DNA from: Achatina immaculata
Taxonomy: Eukaryota > Mollusca > Gastropoda > Stylommatophora > Achatinidae
DNA length: 64,000 nucleotides
NCBI GenBank assembly: GCA_009760885.1
Contig: CM019719.1
Coordinates: 40,619,084 to 40,683,083, forward strand
Reading direction: 5' to 3'
The notes under the pieces are model-generated. The model was not told where the DNA came from. It searched no databases and saw only the letters and a list, made by a program, of their open reading frames with translations. Position 1 is the stretch's first letter; each line of letters opens with the position of its first letter. This document shows, in pieces, positions 46,701 through 49,617 of the stretch. A program made the translations under genes and the position numbers.

Positions 46701-48579
46701 ACTCATGATGACAACACTAAGCAGGAAGAGATAAGATGGTTGGAGGATGCAGTAAAAGTTAATTATAGCCATCTTTCCATTCAAATTTTATTTACCAAAT
46801 TGTGGAGGGAAGGAGGTCACATGATAGTTCAAAACTGAAATACTAAAATGTTTGTAAGTTATTAGTGAGATATTTTTCAGTTGACTGTGACAACTGGAAA
46901 GAGTTGATGAAAGATCAGATAAGGTAGAGAGTCTCTCCACATAAGGATGAGCATTTTTAGTTGGAAATGAGATCTAAATTTGAAGATAAAAGATGCAAGT
47001 ACAAGGAAACTGTTTCCGGCATCAATCACTATTACTGTGACATAGCAAAGTTCAGAACCTCTTTTAAACAGCAACAAAACCAAAAGTAATGATAATTGAC
47101 AAAATGAGAAGCAAATCCAAAATTACATTGGATCACCAAGAGCTTGAAAACGTAAATAAATTCCAATATCTAGGTTCAGTCATCACCACCAATGGCGACT
47201 GTGCAGTGGGAATCAAAAGAAGAATTGCAGTTGCATCACAGAAACTAGCACAGATGAAAAGTATGTGGCAAGGTACCAACAAGAAAACAAAGCTATGTTT
47301 AGTAAGAGCTTACATATTCCCAGTGGCAACATATGGATGTGAAACATGGACATTTAACAAATCACTAGAAAAGAGAATAACAGCATTTGAAATGAAATGT
47401 TACAGAAGGGCACTTGGAATATTATGGTTAGAATGAAAATCAAATAAAGAGATATTGATGGGATTAGGTGTCACAGATAACTGGCTCGTTAACACCATAA
47501 AAATTAGAAAGTTGAGATGGTTCTTCCACATCAAGACACAATAGCTTGGAGAGGTTGATAGTAGAAGGCATAGTGCCTGGCAAAAGAGAAAATGGACAAC
47601 CTCACTGCAGATGGACTCAGGACATTGTGGAAAGTCTGAATGTGTCACTGCAAGACGCTGATCAACTTCTGCAAGACCGTATTGCATTCAGGGAGGCTGT
47701 GAGAGGGACAGCATTCTGGAAAGGACATGTCACATGAGTGAATGAATATGCAAATCCAATATTGGCAGAATCAGTCATGGGAGGAACTGTACAGTAAAAT
47801 GGTGGTTGGCAAGACCTATAACTAACATCTGTCTGCTTCAGAACAACAAAAAACTGTTATTTTATTTTCTTTTTTAAACACCACATGGTGCTGCTAGATA
47901 ATTGCACCATCTCGCAGTGGTGAGGGTTTTTAGATTAAAATCTTACCCTGGACAGAAGGACCACCTTGCTGATCATGGTGCCTTCCATGCCAGGTAAGTA
48001 AAATATCCCTTATTATTACATTATGAGTGAATTTTTGTTAGTTCAGTTTGACCTTGAACATTTTAGTGTGTGATACGCAGACTTATTGCTATATCTTATC
48101 TTTTTATCTTGATTTCACAGATCTGTTCTCTTTGTCAGTTTATTTTTATTGTTTTTTGTTTTGTTTTGTTTTGTTTTTTTGGGGTTAAAAATGAAAGCTG
48201 AAATATCACACTGTCATATTATTACAGTTGTAATATGTTGTAATATGTATAGTTCTGCAGTAGGATGTGTATAGTCCTGCAGTAGGATGTGTATAGTTCT
48301 GCAGTAGGATGTGTATAGTTCTGCACGCTCATGGACACACGTCTGTGTGATGATACATGCTGACAGTTTTAAAAAAAGATAGCCCAGTAGTTATGAAAGG
48401 TATAATCTATACTGTGTTGTGTTCTGGTTATATTTCAGAGTTCACGTACTACCAACGATGGACAGCAGGTGAAAAACCAAGATACAAAACATGGTTCTAA
48501 GCATGTTAGCATCCACCCTCAGCACAAGAAAAGATTTGTTCATACCAGTAATCAGATTGTACCTGTTCCAAAGTTCTAA
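720..48579 (+). CDS. PKD1: Polycystin-1 (PKD1), C-terminal half, 22 exons, 5' incomplete
   Basis: Large membrane protein that pairs with polycystin-2 in a cilium-associated receptor/channel complex (family knowledge). Twenty-two exons join in continuous phase to a TAA stop, giving about 1,418 residues. Counting from the first residue in the window: TM1 9-29, PLAT 51-165, TM2 212-232, TM3 251-275, cytoplasmic linker 276-600, TM4 606-631, TM5 640-669, TM6 727-746, extracellular polycystin domain 747-960, TM7-TM11 between 971 and 1181 with a pore-like loop near 1126-1148, and a coiled coil near 1268-1317. PKD1 rather than a PKD1L paralogue is indicated by [12 protein letters not shown] before TM2, YAQL at TM10, DYEMIEF after TM11, and FRQVRFEG followed by LPSR in the tail, which resemble vertebrate PKD1. 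The ectodomain exons lie left of the window. The linker is spread over six exons (4-9) and looks acidic and low-complexity. Orthology is judged from memory of the family, not a search. Confidence 0.9.
1315..2623 (-). mobile_element. Degraded mariner-type DNA transposon
   Basis: About 1.3 kb, the usual mariner size, with ends CAAGGTG...CACCTTG inside TA dinucleotides at 1313-1314 and 2624-2625. Minus-strand conceptual translation, with stops and frameshifts, shows transposase pieces in the right order: NIKFCFKLGK-like, a helix-turn-helix region, [17 protein letters not shown], then [14 protein letters not shown] and [10 protein letters not shown] at the end. The catalytic middle is largely deleted, so it is a dead copy. 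It lies in intron 1. Confidence 0.85.
2222..2249. repeat. (CA)n(TA)n microsatellite
   Basis: A short CACACACA run continues into about ten TA units inside the mariner relic. Confidence 0.8.
2845..3153 (+). CDS. PKD1: PKD1 exon 2: PLAT/LH2 domain
   Basis: Flanked by CAACAG and CAG|GTATGG; it enters and leaves in phase 1. It encodes the body of the PLAT beta-sandwich (residues 66-168), including the diagnostic [13 protein letters not shown] followed by VKDLQTG, and WLSLE near the end. PLAT is the cytosolic lipid/protein-binding domain directly after TM1 in all polycystin-1 proteins. Confidence 0.93.
3452..3786 (+). CDS. PKD1: PKD1 exon 3: TM2 and TM3
   Basis: The acceptor is TTTTTCTCAG and the donor AAG|GTATGT; it enters in phase 1 and ends in phase 0. 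The amphipathic stretch and [12 protein letters not shown] motif lead into TM2 (about 212-232, ending NAMWYGLF). A short outer loop follows, then TM3 (about 251-275), which ends in a basic cytosolic KKSRCK. The motif order matches vertebrate PKD1 closely. Confidence 0.94.
3884..4216 (+). mobile_element. tRNA-derived SINE
   Basis: Pol III promoter boxes are visible: A box TGGCAAAGTGG at 3896-3906 and B box GGATCGAATCC at 3939-3949. A body with AAATAGGTACCTGAC and CACATCACCCTCTAGTGTG follows, then an end GGCTATCTTTACCTTT. A diverged copy of the same family lies on the minus strand at 39590-39830, and body pieces recur at 36683-36835 and 61930-62195. It lies in intron 3, only 75 bases before exon 4. 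Confidence 0.85.
4291..4452 (+). CDS. PKD1: PKD1 exon 4: start of cytoplasmic linker
   Basis: The acceptor is TTTTTCTCCAG and the donor AAA|GTGAGT, phase 0 on both sides, 54 codons. The peptide (281-334) has an aspartate-rich core [12 protein letters not shown], comparable in position to a short acidic block after TM3 of vertebrate PKD1. No enzymatic domain is visible. It is followed by the 5.3-kb intron 4. Confidence 0.85.
4666..4845 (+). repeat. Minisatellite ([24 protein letters not shown]), left part
   Basis: About four degenerate units of 50-60 bp, each containing [24 protein letters not shown] sequence and CTTTGGTCAGTC. The array resumes at 7692 on the other side of the LINE C insertion. 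Confidence 0.75.
4854..7683 (-). mobile_element. LINE C (RTE-like non-LTR retrotransposon), internally deleted
   Basis: The element is bounded by an 8-bp target-site duplication GGTTGTTC at 4846-4853 and 7684-7691. Minus-strand translation gives a 5' leader, then an APE-type endonuclease start ([34 protein letters not shown]), [12 protein letters not shown], and, past a [17 protein letters not shown] and [10 protein letters not shown]. An RT-linker piece and the C-terminal [19 protein letters not shown] block follow. The catalytic RT part (YADD) is deleted. The 3' tail is GAGA-rich. The element is inactive and lies in intron 4. Confidence 0.88.
6335..7034. mobile_element. piggyBac-like MITE, copy 1 (700 bp, TTAA-flanked)
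   Basis: Flanked by TTAA at 6331-6334 and 7035-7038. Inverted ends CTCTTCCCGTGCGTTAGG and its counterpart CCAAACGCACGGAAAGAA. There is no transposase. It splits the LINE C endonuclease frame exactly at a TTAA: on removal of the insert and one TTAA the frame reads on from AEEEL to KEDFYN. A second copy is at 31116-31750 and a truncated one at 17957-18145. Confidence 0.9.
7692..7740 (+). repeat. Minisatellite, right remnant unit
   Basis: One more unit (TATAATTTAGTCATCAGTTC...CATGCTTTGG) of the array at 4666-4845, split off by the LINE insertion. Confidence 0.75.
8209..8344 (+). repeat. (CCAT)34 tetranucleotide microsatellite
   Basis: A perfect CCAT array of 136 bases. It produces long open frames on both strands that are not genes. 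Confidence 0.98.
8641..9194 (+). mobile_element. LINE B, 3' fragment
   Basis: Related to the copies at 48637-49582 and 58052-58818. It contains LICMCES-like RT C-terminal sequence with in-frame stops and ends TTTAACGGCAC...GATGTAAGATGTAAG, the tail of this family. Intron 4. Confidence 0.8.
9195..9779. other. Rest of intron 4
   Basis: AT-rich sequence between LINE B and exon 5. No repeat or gene was recognised. Confidence 0.4.
9780..9938 (+). CDS. PKD1: PKD1 exon 5: linker, two possible in-frame acceptors
   Basis: The donor AAG|GTTAGC ends the exon in phase 0. Two acceptors keep the frame open: TTTCAG just before 9780 and AAACAG just before 9822, which differ by 14 codons. The earlier one is preferred because it has more pyrimidines and the added peptide ([12 protein letters not shown]) looks coding. 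The rest is basic and serine-rich (residues 349-387). Boundary confidence is modest; that an exon lies here is supported by phase and an open frame. Confidence 0.65.
10735..10920 (+). CDS. PKD1: PKD1 exon 6: linker, two possible in-frame donors
   Basis: The acceptor TTTTTAACAG opens on [15 protein letters not shown]. The long form ends at AACAAG|GTATGC (10920). A strong internal donor CAG|GTGAGA after 10812 would give a form 36 codons shorter. Both end in phase 0 and both join cleanly to exon 7. The extra segment is Gly/Pro/Lys/Arg-rich (residues 414-449) and probably disordered. Confidence 0.75.
10921..11663. other. Intron 6
   Basis: T-rich intron; two open frames here are not bounded by usable splice sites. 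Nothing else was recognised. Confidence 0.45.
11664..11764 (+). CDS. PKD1: PKD1 exon 7: acidic/charged helix of linker
   Basis: The acceptor is TCCTTTCCAG and the donor GAG|GTAGGG; it ends in phase 2. It encodes [20 protein letters not shown] followed by a Lys/Glu-rich run, a highly charged helix that could form a short coiled coil in the cytoplasmic loop between TM3 and TM4. Confidence 0.85.
11805..12738 (+). mobile_element. Tigger/pogo-like DNA transposon relic
   Basis: The ends are inverted and similar (CAGCGGAGCCCC... and ...GGGTTCCACTG). The body reads, with frameshifts, like the C-terminus of a Tigger transposase: [18 protein letters not shown], then [21 protein letters not shown] and LQNTAAKK. 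It includes a 23-bp local duplication at 11975-12022 (AAGTAAGCGCTATCAAGAAT). Only the C-terminal third is visible, so it is a deletion derivative. Intron 7. Confidence 0.7.
12836..12846 (+). other. Candidate 11-nt microexon in PKD1 intron 7
   Basis: Eleven bases (CTATAAACCAG) sit between a long pyrimidine tract ending GACAG and a perfect donor GTAAGT. If included between exons 7 and 8 they shift the frame and create an immediate TGA in exon 8, so the product would be non-productive. There is no transcript evidence. Confidence 0.35.
12847..13719. other. Rest of intron 7
   Basis: AT-rich. No gene, element or clear repeat was recognised. Confidence 0.4.
13720..13857 (+). CDS. PKD1: PKD1 exon 8: linker exon with GC donor
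   Basis: The acceptor TTGTTGCAG keeps phase 2. It encodes [18 protein letters not shown], then an acidic stretch and a Pro/Ser tail. No GT donor gives the phase needed by exon 9, but CAG|GCAAGT at 13857/13858 is the textbook GC-AG donor and restores it. Without splicing, a stop follows within nine codons. Confidence 0.85.
13858..14779. other. First part of intron 8
   Basis: Begins with the GC donor of exon 8. No gene was recognised; open frames here are short and lack splice support. Confidence 0.4.
14780..15163 (+). repeat. (AGT/AGC)n imperfect trinucleotide array, left part
   Basis: About 380 bases of AGT and AGC units with occasional AAT and ATC. It is open in all frames, giving false poly-Val/Ala and poly-Leu ORFs. 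The array continues after the LINE at 16504. Confidence 0.95.
15164..16503 (+). mobile_element. LINE A, young 5'-truncated copy with intact RT frame
   Basis: A non-LTR reverse transcriptase frame is open without stops from about 15169 to the TGA at 16491. It starts [20 protein letters not shown] (RT motif 0/1), and has [11 protein letters not shown] (motif A), GVRQGCILS (motif B), [11 protein letters not shown] (catalytic YADD) and the C-terminal [10 protein letters not shown] block. The 3' tail is (GAAT)n. A 7-bp duplication AGTGGCA (15157-15163 and 16504-16510) flanks it. The endonuclease half is missing. The intact frame and short tail argue for recent insertion. RTE-type by overall resemblance; the clade was not checked by alignment. 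Intron 8. Confidence 0.92.
16504..16641 (+). repeat. (AGT/AGC)n array, right part
   Basis: Continuation of the array at 14780-15163 after the LINE A insertion. It is followed by GATAATGAGATAAAAGTGGCAG, nearly the same as the sequence (GATGACGAGATAAAAGTAGCAG) that starts the left part. Confidence 0.9.
17169..17400 (-). mobile_element. LINE A, 3' fragment
   Basis: The minus strand carries the end of LINE A: GGACATTAAACGTCATGATA, the [12 protein letters not shown] coding region in decayed form, and the terminal GCAAAGTTCCGCAAGGGACA followed by a GACTGACC-like tail. Frameshifted. Intron 8, about 150 bases before exon 9. Confidence 0.8.
17547..17704 (+). CDS. PKD1: PKD1 exon 9: Ser/Arg-rich linker with NAGNAG acceptor
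   Basis: A pyrimidine-rich tract ends in CAGTAG, so the exon can start at 17547 or 17550; both are in frame and differ by one residue. It encodes [15 protein letters not shown] and further Ser/Arg-rich sequence with several possible basophilic kinase sites. The donor TCAG|GTTAGT ends it in phase 1. Confidence 0.85.
17957..18145. mobile_element. piggyBac-like MITE, copy 3 (5' part only)
   Basis: TTAA at 17953-17956, then TTCTTCCCATGCCAGAGGAAG and the internal block AAAGCGCGGGTCTTG and GTATTTCCACGTACTTCCGT shared with copies 1 and 2. It stops matching at about 18145, with no right inverted end. Intron 9. Confidence 0.75.
18483..18718 (+). CDS. PKD1: PKD1 exon 10: TM4 and TM5
   Basis: The acceptor is ATTTACAG and the donor AAG|GTAAGT; it enters in phase 1 and ends in phase 0. 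The family signature [10 protein letters not shown] starts TM4 (about 606-631). After GRNVSLKW comes TM5 (from about 640), ending VVEPLK. The EPLK motif at the end of TM5 is a strong polycystin-1 mark. Confidence 0.94.
18919..19050 (+). repeat. 30-bp minisatellite with alternating variants
   Basis: About 4.4 copies of AGCAGTGAGAATGTRCTCAT followed by GGAAGTTCAG. Successive units alternate GTACTC and GTGCTC, so the true period may be 60 bp. The minus strand reads as a decapeptide repeat ([11 protein letters not shown]), which is an artefact of the 30-bp unit. Intron 10. Confidence 0.9.
19207..19470 (+). mobile_element. Probable tRNA-derived SINE, degraded
   Basis: Contains TGGTCTCAGAGTTAAAAG (A-box-like) and GCAGGTTTAAATTTCACC (B-box-like) at tRNA spacing, followed by an unrelated body. 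The borders are not clear. Intron 10. Confidence 0.45.
20361..20468 (+). CDS. PKD1: PKD1 exon 11: end of TM5 and cytoplasmic loop
   Basis: Acceptor CATGGCAG, donor AAG|GTAAGG, 36 codons, phase 0 on both sides. [10 protein letters not shown] completes TM5, followed by an acidic loop (residues 672-696). This continues the EPLK-V-L boundary seen across the polycystin-1 family. Confidence 0.88.
20574..20695 (+). mobile_element. LINE A, short 3' end fragment
   Basis: Matches the last 100 bases of LINE A: ATGGATGCATCAGCAGCAGG, GAGAGGCCTACAGGAGAGCT, GCAAAGTTTCGCAAGGGACG, then a (GACT)n tail. Intron 11. Confidence 0.85.
21378..21443 (+). repeat. 23-bp tandem triplicate
   Basis: Three near-identical units of GAGATGAAATAATGATATGG plus TG. 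Confidence 0.85.
21722..21838 (+). repeat. AT-rich (TAATAATAGTAAATAATA)n array
   Basis: About six imperfect units, entirely A/T except single G residues. Confidence 0.85.
22588..22841 (+). CDS. PKD1: PKD1 exon 12: loop, TM6, start of polycystin domain
   Basis: The acceptor is TTCGCAG and the donor AAGG|GTAAGT (phase 2). [18 protein letters not shown] is the conserved amphipathic pre-TM6 motif of PKD1. TM6 (about 727-746) corresponds to S1 of the channel-like core. The following extracellular part contains two N-glycosylation sequons (NRT and NIT). Confidence 0.94.
23494..23965 (-). mobile_element. LINE D, 3' end fragment, split by LINE A
   Basis: The minus strand carries the C-terminus of LINE D (DSLTGW..., MACMKD-like codons) and its TGATGATGATG tail, as in the full copy at 51702-54460. 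The fragment is interrupted at 23557-23890 by LINE A with an 8-bp duplication. Intron 12. Confidence 0.8.
23557..23890 (+). mobile_element. LINE A, 3' fragment nested in LINE D
   Basis: 334 bases with an open frame [20 protein letters not shown] ... [10 protein letters not shown] ... [14 protein letters not shown] and a (GAAT)n tail. A duplication ATAGTACA at 23549-23556 and 23891-23898 flanks it. The uninterrupted LINE D copy at 51760 supplies the empty-site sequence. Confidence 0.9.
24352..24482 (+). CDS. PKD1: PKD1 exon 13: extracellular polycystin (TOP) domain
   Basis: The acceptor is CCCTCTCCAG and the donor ACAG|GTCATC; it enters in phase 2 and leaves in phase 1. [10 protein letters not shown] and [11 protein letters not shown] match the family pattern W-W...LGPxRLRQxR of the first extracellular polycystin segment. 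Reading through the donor stays open for 50 codons, but that sequence is unlike the family, while joining to exon 14 restores it. Confidence 0.92.
25085..25235 (+). CDS. PKD1: PKD1 exon 14: extracellular polycystin domain
   Basis: Acceptor CATCTCTTAG, donor AACAA|GTAAGT. Joined to exon 13 it reads ...RGETVTCPAAL, with the conserved cysteine after the RLRQ-like motif. A second cysteine (ARRCVDTG) and a sequon (NWT) follow. It ends in the W-x-Y-S-x-A-x-L pattern before the family's GGYxxxLG segment. Confidence 0.92.
25355..25735 (-). mobile_element. RNase H-class LINE, C-terminal fragment
   Basis: The minus strand reads [40 protein letters not shown] and further, the zinc-knuckle-like C-terminus of I/Jockey/R1-type LINEs. 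A (GAA)n run at 25314-25336 may be its tail. Intron 14. Confidence 0.8.
26113..26162 (-). mobile_element. LINE A, 50-bp 3' end
   Basis: Minus-strand CTGTTAGGGAGTCAAAGTTC and TGCAAGGGACATGCTAATGA, the last bases of LINE A with the (GAAT) tail. It abuts a LINE B fragment. Confidence 0.7.
26163..26545 (-). mobile_element. LINE B, RT amino-terminal region, degraded
   Basis: The minus strand carries, with frameshifts, NEITLNETE- and [19 protein letters not shown] sequence and then the [12 protein letters not shown] start of the RT (AAAGGAATCATTGTTAAAAT), which is also found at 34640-34675. Intron 14. Confidence 0.6.
26811..26967 (+). mobile_element. LINE B, 3' end fragment
   Basis: AAATCCCTTGACGAGGTTGA, AACATGGCGAACTGGAATGC and CATTTAACGGCACAGGAAGA with a GATGTAAG tail match the ends at 9050-9194 and 49440-49582. 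Confidence 0.85.
27156..27373 (+). CDS. PKD1: PKD1 exon 15: core of polycystin domain
   Basis: A T-rich tract and TTCAG precede the exon; the donor is TCAG|GTAGGG. The segment [10 protein letters not shown], then [20 protein letters not shown] and SCVTLVLEF are the best conserved polycystin-domain motifs (WID-x-R-T-R-x-V-F-V-E-F). It enters in phase 2 and leaves in phase 1. Confidence 0.96.
27555..27815 (+). mobile_element. Degraded LINE 3' fragment
   Basis: Decayed sequence with TCAAGAGGCATAATAATATG and CTACTGCAGCCAATCTACTA and a GGATGATGATGG end. The same blocks occur in the better preserved fragment at 60715-61140. Intron 15. Confidence 0.6.
28315..28400 (+). CDS. PKD1: PKD1 exon 16: end of extracellular domain
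   Basis: The acceptor AATTTCAG and donor CAG|GTAAGC bracket 86 bases, entering in phase 1 and leaving in phase 0. It encodes [20 protein letters not shown] and the first residues leading into TM7. An alternative AG at 28294 would put the frame into a stop. Confidence 0.9.
28401..29318. other. Intron 16
   Basis: AT-rich intron with no recognised gene or element. Confidence 0.45.
29319..29606 (+). CDS. PKD1: PKD1 exon 17: TM7, TM8, TM9
   Basis: The acceptor is TATTTCTCAG and the donor AAG|GTAAGC, 96 codons, phase 0. Three hydrophobic segments are visible: TM7 ending LSLALRS, TM8 around [13 protein letters not shown], and TM9 around [12 protein letters not shown], equivalent to S2, S3 and S4 of the TRPP core. 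The 6.5-kb intron 17 follows. Confidence 0.94.
29719..30428 (+). mobile_element. LINE A, 5'-truncated copy with deletions
   Basis: Starts in the RT ([13 protein letters not shown]), with a deletion of about 30 bases soon after relative to the copy at 15164. It continues through the CETC- and [14 protein letters not shown] blocks to GCAAATGAATGAATGAGTGA. Frameshifts and stops make it inactive. Intron 17. Confidence 0.88.
30571..30690 (+). repeat. 23-bp minisatellite
   Basis: Five units of AAGATGGCACGGACAGAGAA plus CGC; the last ones are slightly diverged. The repeat gives misleading open frames on both strands. Confidence 0.93.
30766..30812 (+). repeat. (GATA/GACA)n microsatellite
   Basis: TAGATAGATAGACAGATAGA, then GACAGACGGACGGATGG units. 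Confidence 0.85.
31116..31750. mobile_element. piggyBac-like MITE, copy 2 (635 bp, TTAA-flanked)
   Basis: TTAA at 31112-31115 and 31751-31754. The termini are perfect inverted repeats for 20 bp (CTCTTTCCATGCGTTTGGTC). The interior is the same as copy 1, including CGGGTCTTAGTCTGTAAGGG and GATGTGTAGATCTACTTGTC. It has no coding capacity, so any mobility would need a transposase supplied from elsewhere. Intron 17. Confidence 0.93.
32700..33110 (-). other. Unrecognised coding-like segment
   Basis: An 89-codon minus-strand frame (32977-32708) reads [20 protein letters not shown] and ends with [14 protein letters not shown]. Codons extend open upstream to about 33105 with one stop. I do not recognise the family. 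The C-x-x-C end could be a partial zinc site. It may be a transposon or retropseudogene relic inside intron 17; nothing links it to PKD1. Confidence 0.3.
33579..34680 (-). mobile_element. LINE B, RT region to 3' end
   Basis: The minus strand reads [12 protein letters not shown], [17 protein letters not shown], [32 protein letters not shown] and [13 protein letters not shown] (RT motif B), then the decayed YADD region ([14 protein letters not shown]), the C-terminal domain and the tail at 33579. A T-run near 34622-34640 interrupts it. Inactive. Intron 17. Confidence 0.82.
34694..34744 (+). repeat. (TG)n/(TA)n/(CA)n microsatellite
   Basis: TGTGTGTGTGTATATA, then about 12 TA units and CACACACACAC. 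Confidence 0.85.
34745..36139. other. Last part of intron 17
   Basis: Contains a C10 run at 34862-34871. A possible TTAA-type element lies at about 35387-35933 (see findings). No gene was recognised. Confidence 0.4.
36140..36274 (+). CDS. PKD1: PKD1 exon 18: S4-S5 linker and TM10
   Basis: Acceptor GTTCCAG, donor CTG|GTCAGT, 45 codons, phase 0. [14 protein letters not shown] is the basic S4-S5 linker. TM10 (about 1096-1118) ends YAQLGYL; the YAQL motif is shared with vertebrate PKD1. Confidence 0.95.
36683..36835 (-). mobile_element. tRNA-SINE, partial
   Basis: The minus strand shows GATGCACTCATCTCCCATGG, a decayed B box (TGGCTCAATCCCAG) and AAAAATGGGTACCTGACTCC, which is the body module shared with the SINE at 3884. 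Intron 18. Confidence 0.7.
37000..37317 (+). CDS. PKD1: PKD1 exon 19: pore-like loop, TM11, start of tail
   Basis: Acceptor TTTTTTTTCAG, donor CCA|GTATGT, 106 codons, phase 0. The loop [19 protein letters not shown] occupies the pore-helix/filter position. The acidic filter residue typical of polycystin-2 (LGD) is absent, as expected for a polycystin-1-type subunit. TM11 is about 1156-1181. The tail begins with [18 protein letters not shown], very like PKD1. Confidence 0.95.
37347..37370 (+). repeat. (AT)n microsatellite
   Basis: About twelve AT units immediately 5' of the LINE C insertion in intron 19. Confidence 0.85.
37390..38441 (+). mobile_element. LINE C with inverted 5' part
   Basis: One insertion flanked by an 11-bp duplication ATGCATATTTT (37379-37389 and 38442-38452). 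The left 250 bases are LINE C leader plus endonuclease start on the minus strand ([17 protein letters not shown]). From about 37641 the plus strand carries the RT end ([16 protein letters not shown]) through [20 protein letters not shown] to the GAGA tail. This orientation switch is the signature of twin priming, here with about 2 kb of the middle missing. Frameshifted. Confidence 0.85.
38453..38789 (+). mobile_element. LINE C, older 3' fragment
   Basis: The same C-terminal block ([20 protein letters not shown]) and GAGA tail as its neighbour. Its 5' border coincides with the target site of the insertion at 37390-38441, so it was there first. TATGCATAT occurs at both outer borders (37378 and 38790) as a possible duplication. 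Confidence 0.8.
39045..39431 (-). repeat. Interspersed repeat pair, copy 1
   Basis: Similar, in the same orientation, to 44440-45099. Shared blocks include GCTTTGAGACAGT, CACAGAGACACTCC, ACCTATAGTCTGCT, CTTGTCACGTCCTGGA and ACAAAGACTATGTTAAT. The class is unknown. Strand is arbitrary. Confidence 0.75.
39590..39830 (-). mobile_element. tRNA-SINE, full-length diverged copy
   Basis: Minus-strand counterpart of the SINE at 3884: GTAATTAGTGCATTAGTC (A-box region), CCACATCACCCTCTAGTGTG, GTGCCTCTAGGGCATGACAG and a TTTTTACTT end. It ends about 140 bases before exon 20. Confidence 0.8.
39972..40190 (+). CDS. PKD1: PKD1 exon 20: cytoplasmic tail, start of coiled coil
   Basis: The acceptor is CTTACTACAG and the donor TTTG|GTATAT, 73 codons, phase 0. 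[15 protein letters not shown] matches the conserved juxtamembrane tail motif of PKD1. A Ser-rich spacer follows, then a charged helix [20 protein letters not shown] that starts the predicted coiled coil used for polycystin-2 pairing in the family. Confidence 0.92.
40498..44262 (-). mobile_element. I-like LINE with endonuclease, RT and RNase H, degraded
   Basis: The minus strand shows an ordered pol: endonuclease from about 44255 ([59 protein letters not shown]), RT from about 42900 ([61 protein letters not shown]), RNase H at 41305-41123 ([18 protein letters not shown]) and a C-terminal zinc-knuckle-like block ([14 protein letters not shown] ... [18 protein letters not shown]) at 40779-40516. 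RNase H plus this C-terminus place it with I/Nimb/ingi-type LINEs. Many stops and frameshifts make it inactive. Intron 20. Confidence 0.88.
44242..44261 (+). repeat. Poly-C tract at LINE 5' end
   Basis: Two C runs separated by one A, next to the start of the minus-strand LINE frame (read as poly-G there). Confidence 0.85.
44440..45099 (-). repeat. Interspersed repeat pair, copy 2
   Basis: Partner of 39045-39431, with about 300 extra bases in the middle (44706-45002). A 142-codon minus-strand frame (44847-44419) covers most of it ([33 protein letters not shown]). It lies directly 5' of the I-like LINE, so it could be the LINE's leader/ORF1 region. Strand is chosen for that reason. Confidence 0.6.
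45190..45417 (+). CDS. PKD1: PKD1 exon 21: coiled coil and tail
   Basis: Acceptor TTCCAAACAG, donor AGA|GTAAGT, 76 codons, phase 0. [20 protein letters not shown] continues the heptad-like helix from exon 20. The rest is a basic, Ser/Thr-rich tail with RFKSRGVSR. Confidence 0.9.
45470..46579. mobile_element. TTAA-flanked, piggyBac-like element (1.1 kb)
   Basis: TTAA at 45466-45469 and 46580-46583. The ends CTCTTTGTATACT and (reversed) CTCTCTGTATGCT match at 11 of 13 positions. Inside, a duplicated block (GATAAACACAAACCTAGCGA plus CACTT, about 46280 and 46340) lies next to a short minus-strand frame from 46276 ([20 protein letters not shown]) that soon hits a stop. That frame may be a remnant of an element-encoded protein. 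Non-autonomous. Intron 21. Confidence 0.75.
47050..47750 (+). mobile_element. LINE A-related subfamily, RT C-terminal fragment
   Basis: [54 protein letters not shown] and [10 protein letters not shown], then a frame break, [15 protein letters not shown] and the GAATGAAT tail. It is more diverged from the copy at 15164 than the other LINE A copies. Intron 21. Confidence 0.85.
48246..48324 (+). repeat. 22-bp minisatellite
   Basis: Nearly four units of TGTATAGTTCTGCAGTAGGA plus TG, about 110 bases before PKD1 exon 22. Confidence 0.92.
48439..48579 (+). CDS. PKD1: PKD1 exon 22: C-terminus and stop
   Basis: The acceptor TATATTTCAG leads into 46 codons and TAA at 48577-48579. The peptide is Lys/His-rich and ends QIVPVPKF. 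Phase 0 fits exon 21. About 60 bases of unique sequence follow before a LINE B fragment begins, so the 3' UTR is either very short or contains transposon sequence. No poly(A) site was assigned. Confidence 0.85.
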   Translation, partial: SSRTTNDGQQVKNQDTKHGSKHVSIHPQHKKRFVHTSNQIVPVPKF

Positions 48580-48636
48580 TTTGGGCAGAATGAAGATGGA
48601 AGTGTTGCATTTAGATTGTGTTGTGGCAGTAATGTT

Positions 48637-49582
48637 ACGACCTCTACAATGGATATGTCTGTGCAGTCAACACAGAAGAAGGATTGAGCGAATGGTTCCA
48701 GACTGAAACAGGCATGAAACAAGGATGTATATTATCTCCCTTGCTTTTTGGAATTGCCATATACTTTATAATGAAATTGCACAGGTAAAACCAGGCACTA
48801 ATTGGGTACATGGGACCCAACTAGAAGATCTTGGTTTTGCAGATGACATAACTCTCATCAGTGACAATGTGAATTTGATGCAAGAAAAAACAAAAAATAA
48901 TGAAACTTCTCAAATCAAGAAGGAAAAATGTATGTAGAAGAAACAGCTGTTGAAGAAGTGCACCAATTTGCATACCTCGACAGCTACATTAGACGAGGAT
49001 GGTAACATCAGAAAGGAAGTTAGAATCAGAAATTCAAAAGCAGCACGGACCTTCAAGACTCTTGAGAACATATGGCACTCAAAAAGTTATAAGCACAAAA
49101 ACCAGGTTAAGATTATTCAATTCAAATGTAATAACCACCGCATGCATAACCACTTATGCATGCAAAAGCTGGGAAACACCTAAAGAAATAGACAAGAAAT
49201 TAGACTCTTTTGAAAACAAGTGCCTAAGGAAAATACTCGGTATAAAGTGGAATGAATTCAAGAACAACACAGAGGTAAAGCAGATGAGCAAACAACAACC
49301 TGTCTCATGGGTGATCAGAAAAAGGGGATGGACATATATCGGTCACGTGATGAGAAGAAACAGTCAGAGAATCCCAAAACAAGCTGTCAAGGAGAACACA
49401 ACAAGCCAAAGAAAAAAAGACTGACCACATGAAACTCTAAAGAAGACATTGTTAAGAGAGGCCAAGTTAGTAGGCATAAAGTCCCTTGATGAGGTTGAAA
49501 AACTCGCCAAAAACAGGAAAACTTGGCGAACTACCATGTAAGCCCTATATGACGTTTAATGGCATGAGAAGGATGTAATAAG
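48637..49582 (+). mobile_element. LINE B, 5'-truncated copy just after the PKD1 stop
   Basis: From [18 protein letters not shown] and GMKQGCILSPLLFG-type sequence (RT motif B), through [14 protein letters not shown] and the C-terminal domain, to TATGACGTTTAATGGCATGA and a GATGTAA tail. Frameshifted. It begins within 60 bases of the PKD1 stop codon, in the same orientation. Confidence 0.87.
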
Positions 49583-49617
49583 TATTTCTAACTGAAGTTT
49601 GAGAGAAATTTGATACT

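Noticed and set aside
720..48579. Assignment to PKD1L2, PKD1L3 or PKDREJ instead of PKD1
   Set aside because: The juxtamembrane DYEMIEF and [12 protein letters not shown] tail, the coiled-coil tail and the pre-TM2 motif resemble PKD1. The paralogues lack this tail as far as I know. A phylogeny was not run.
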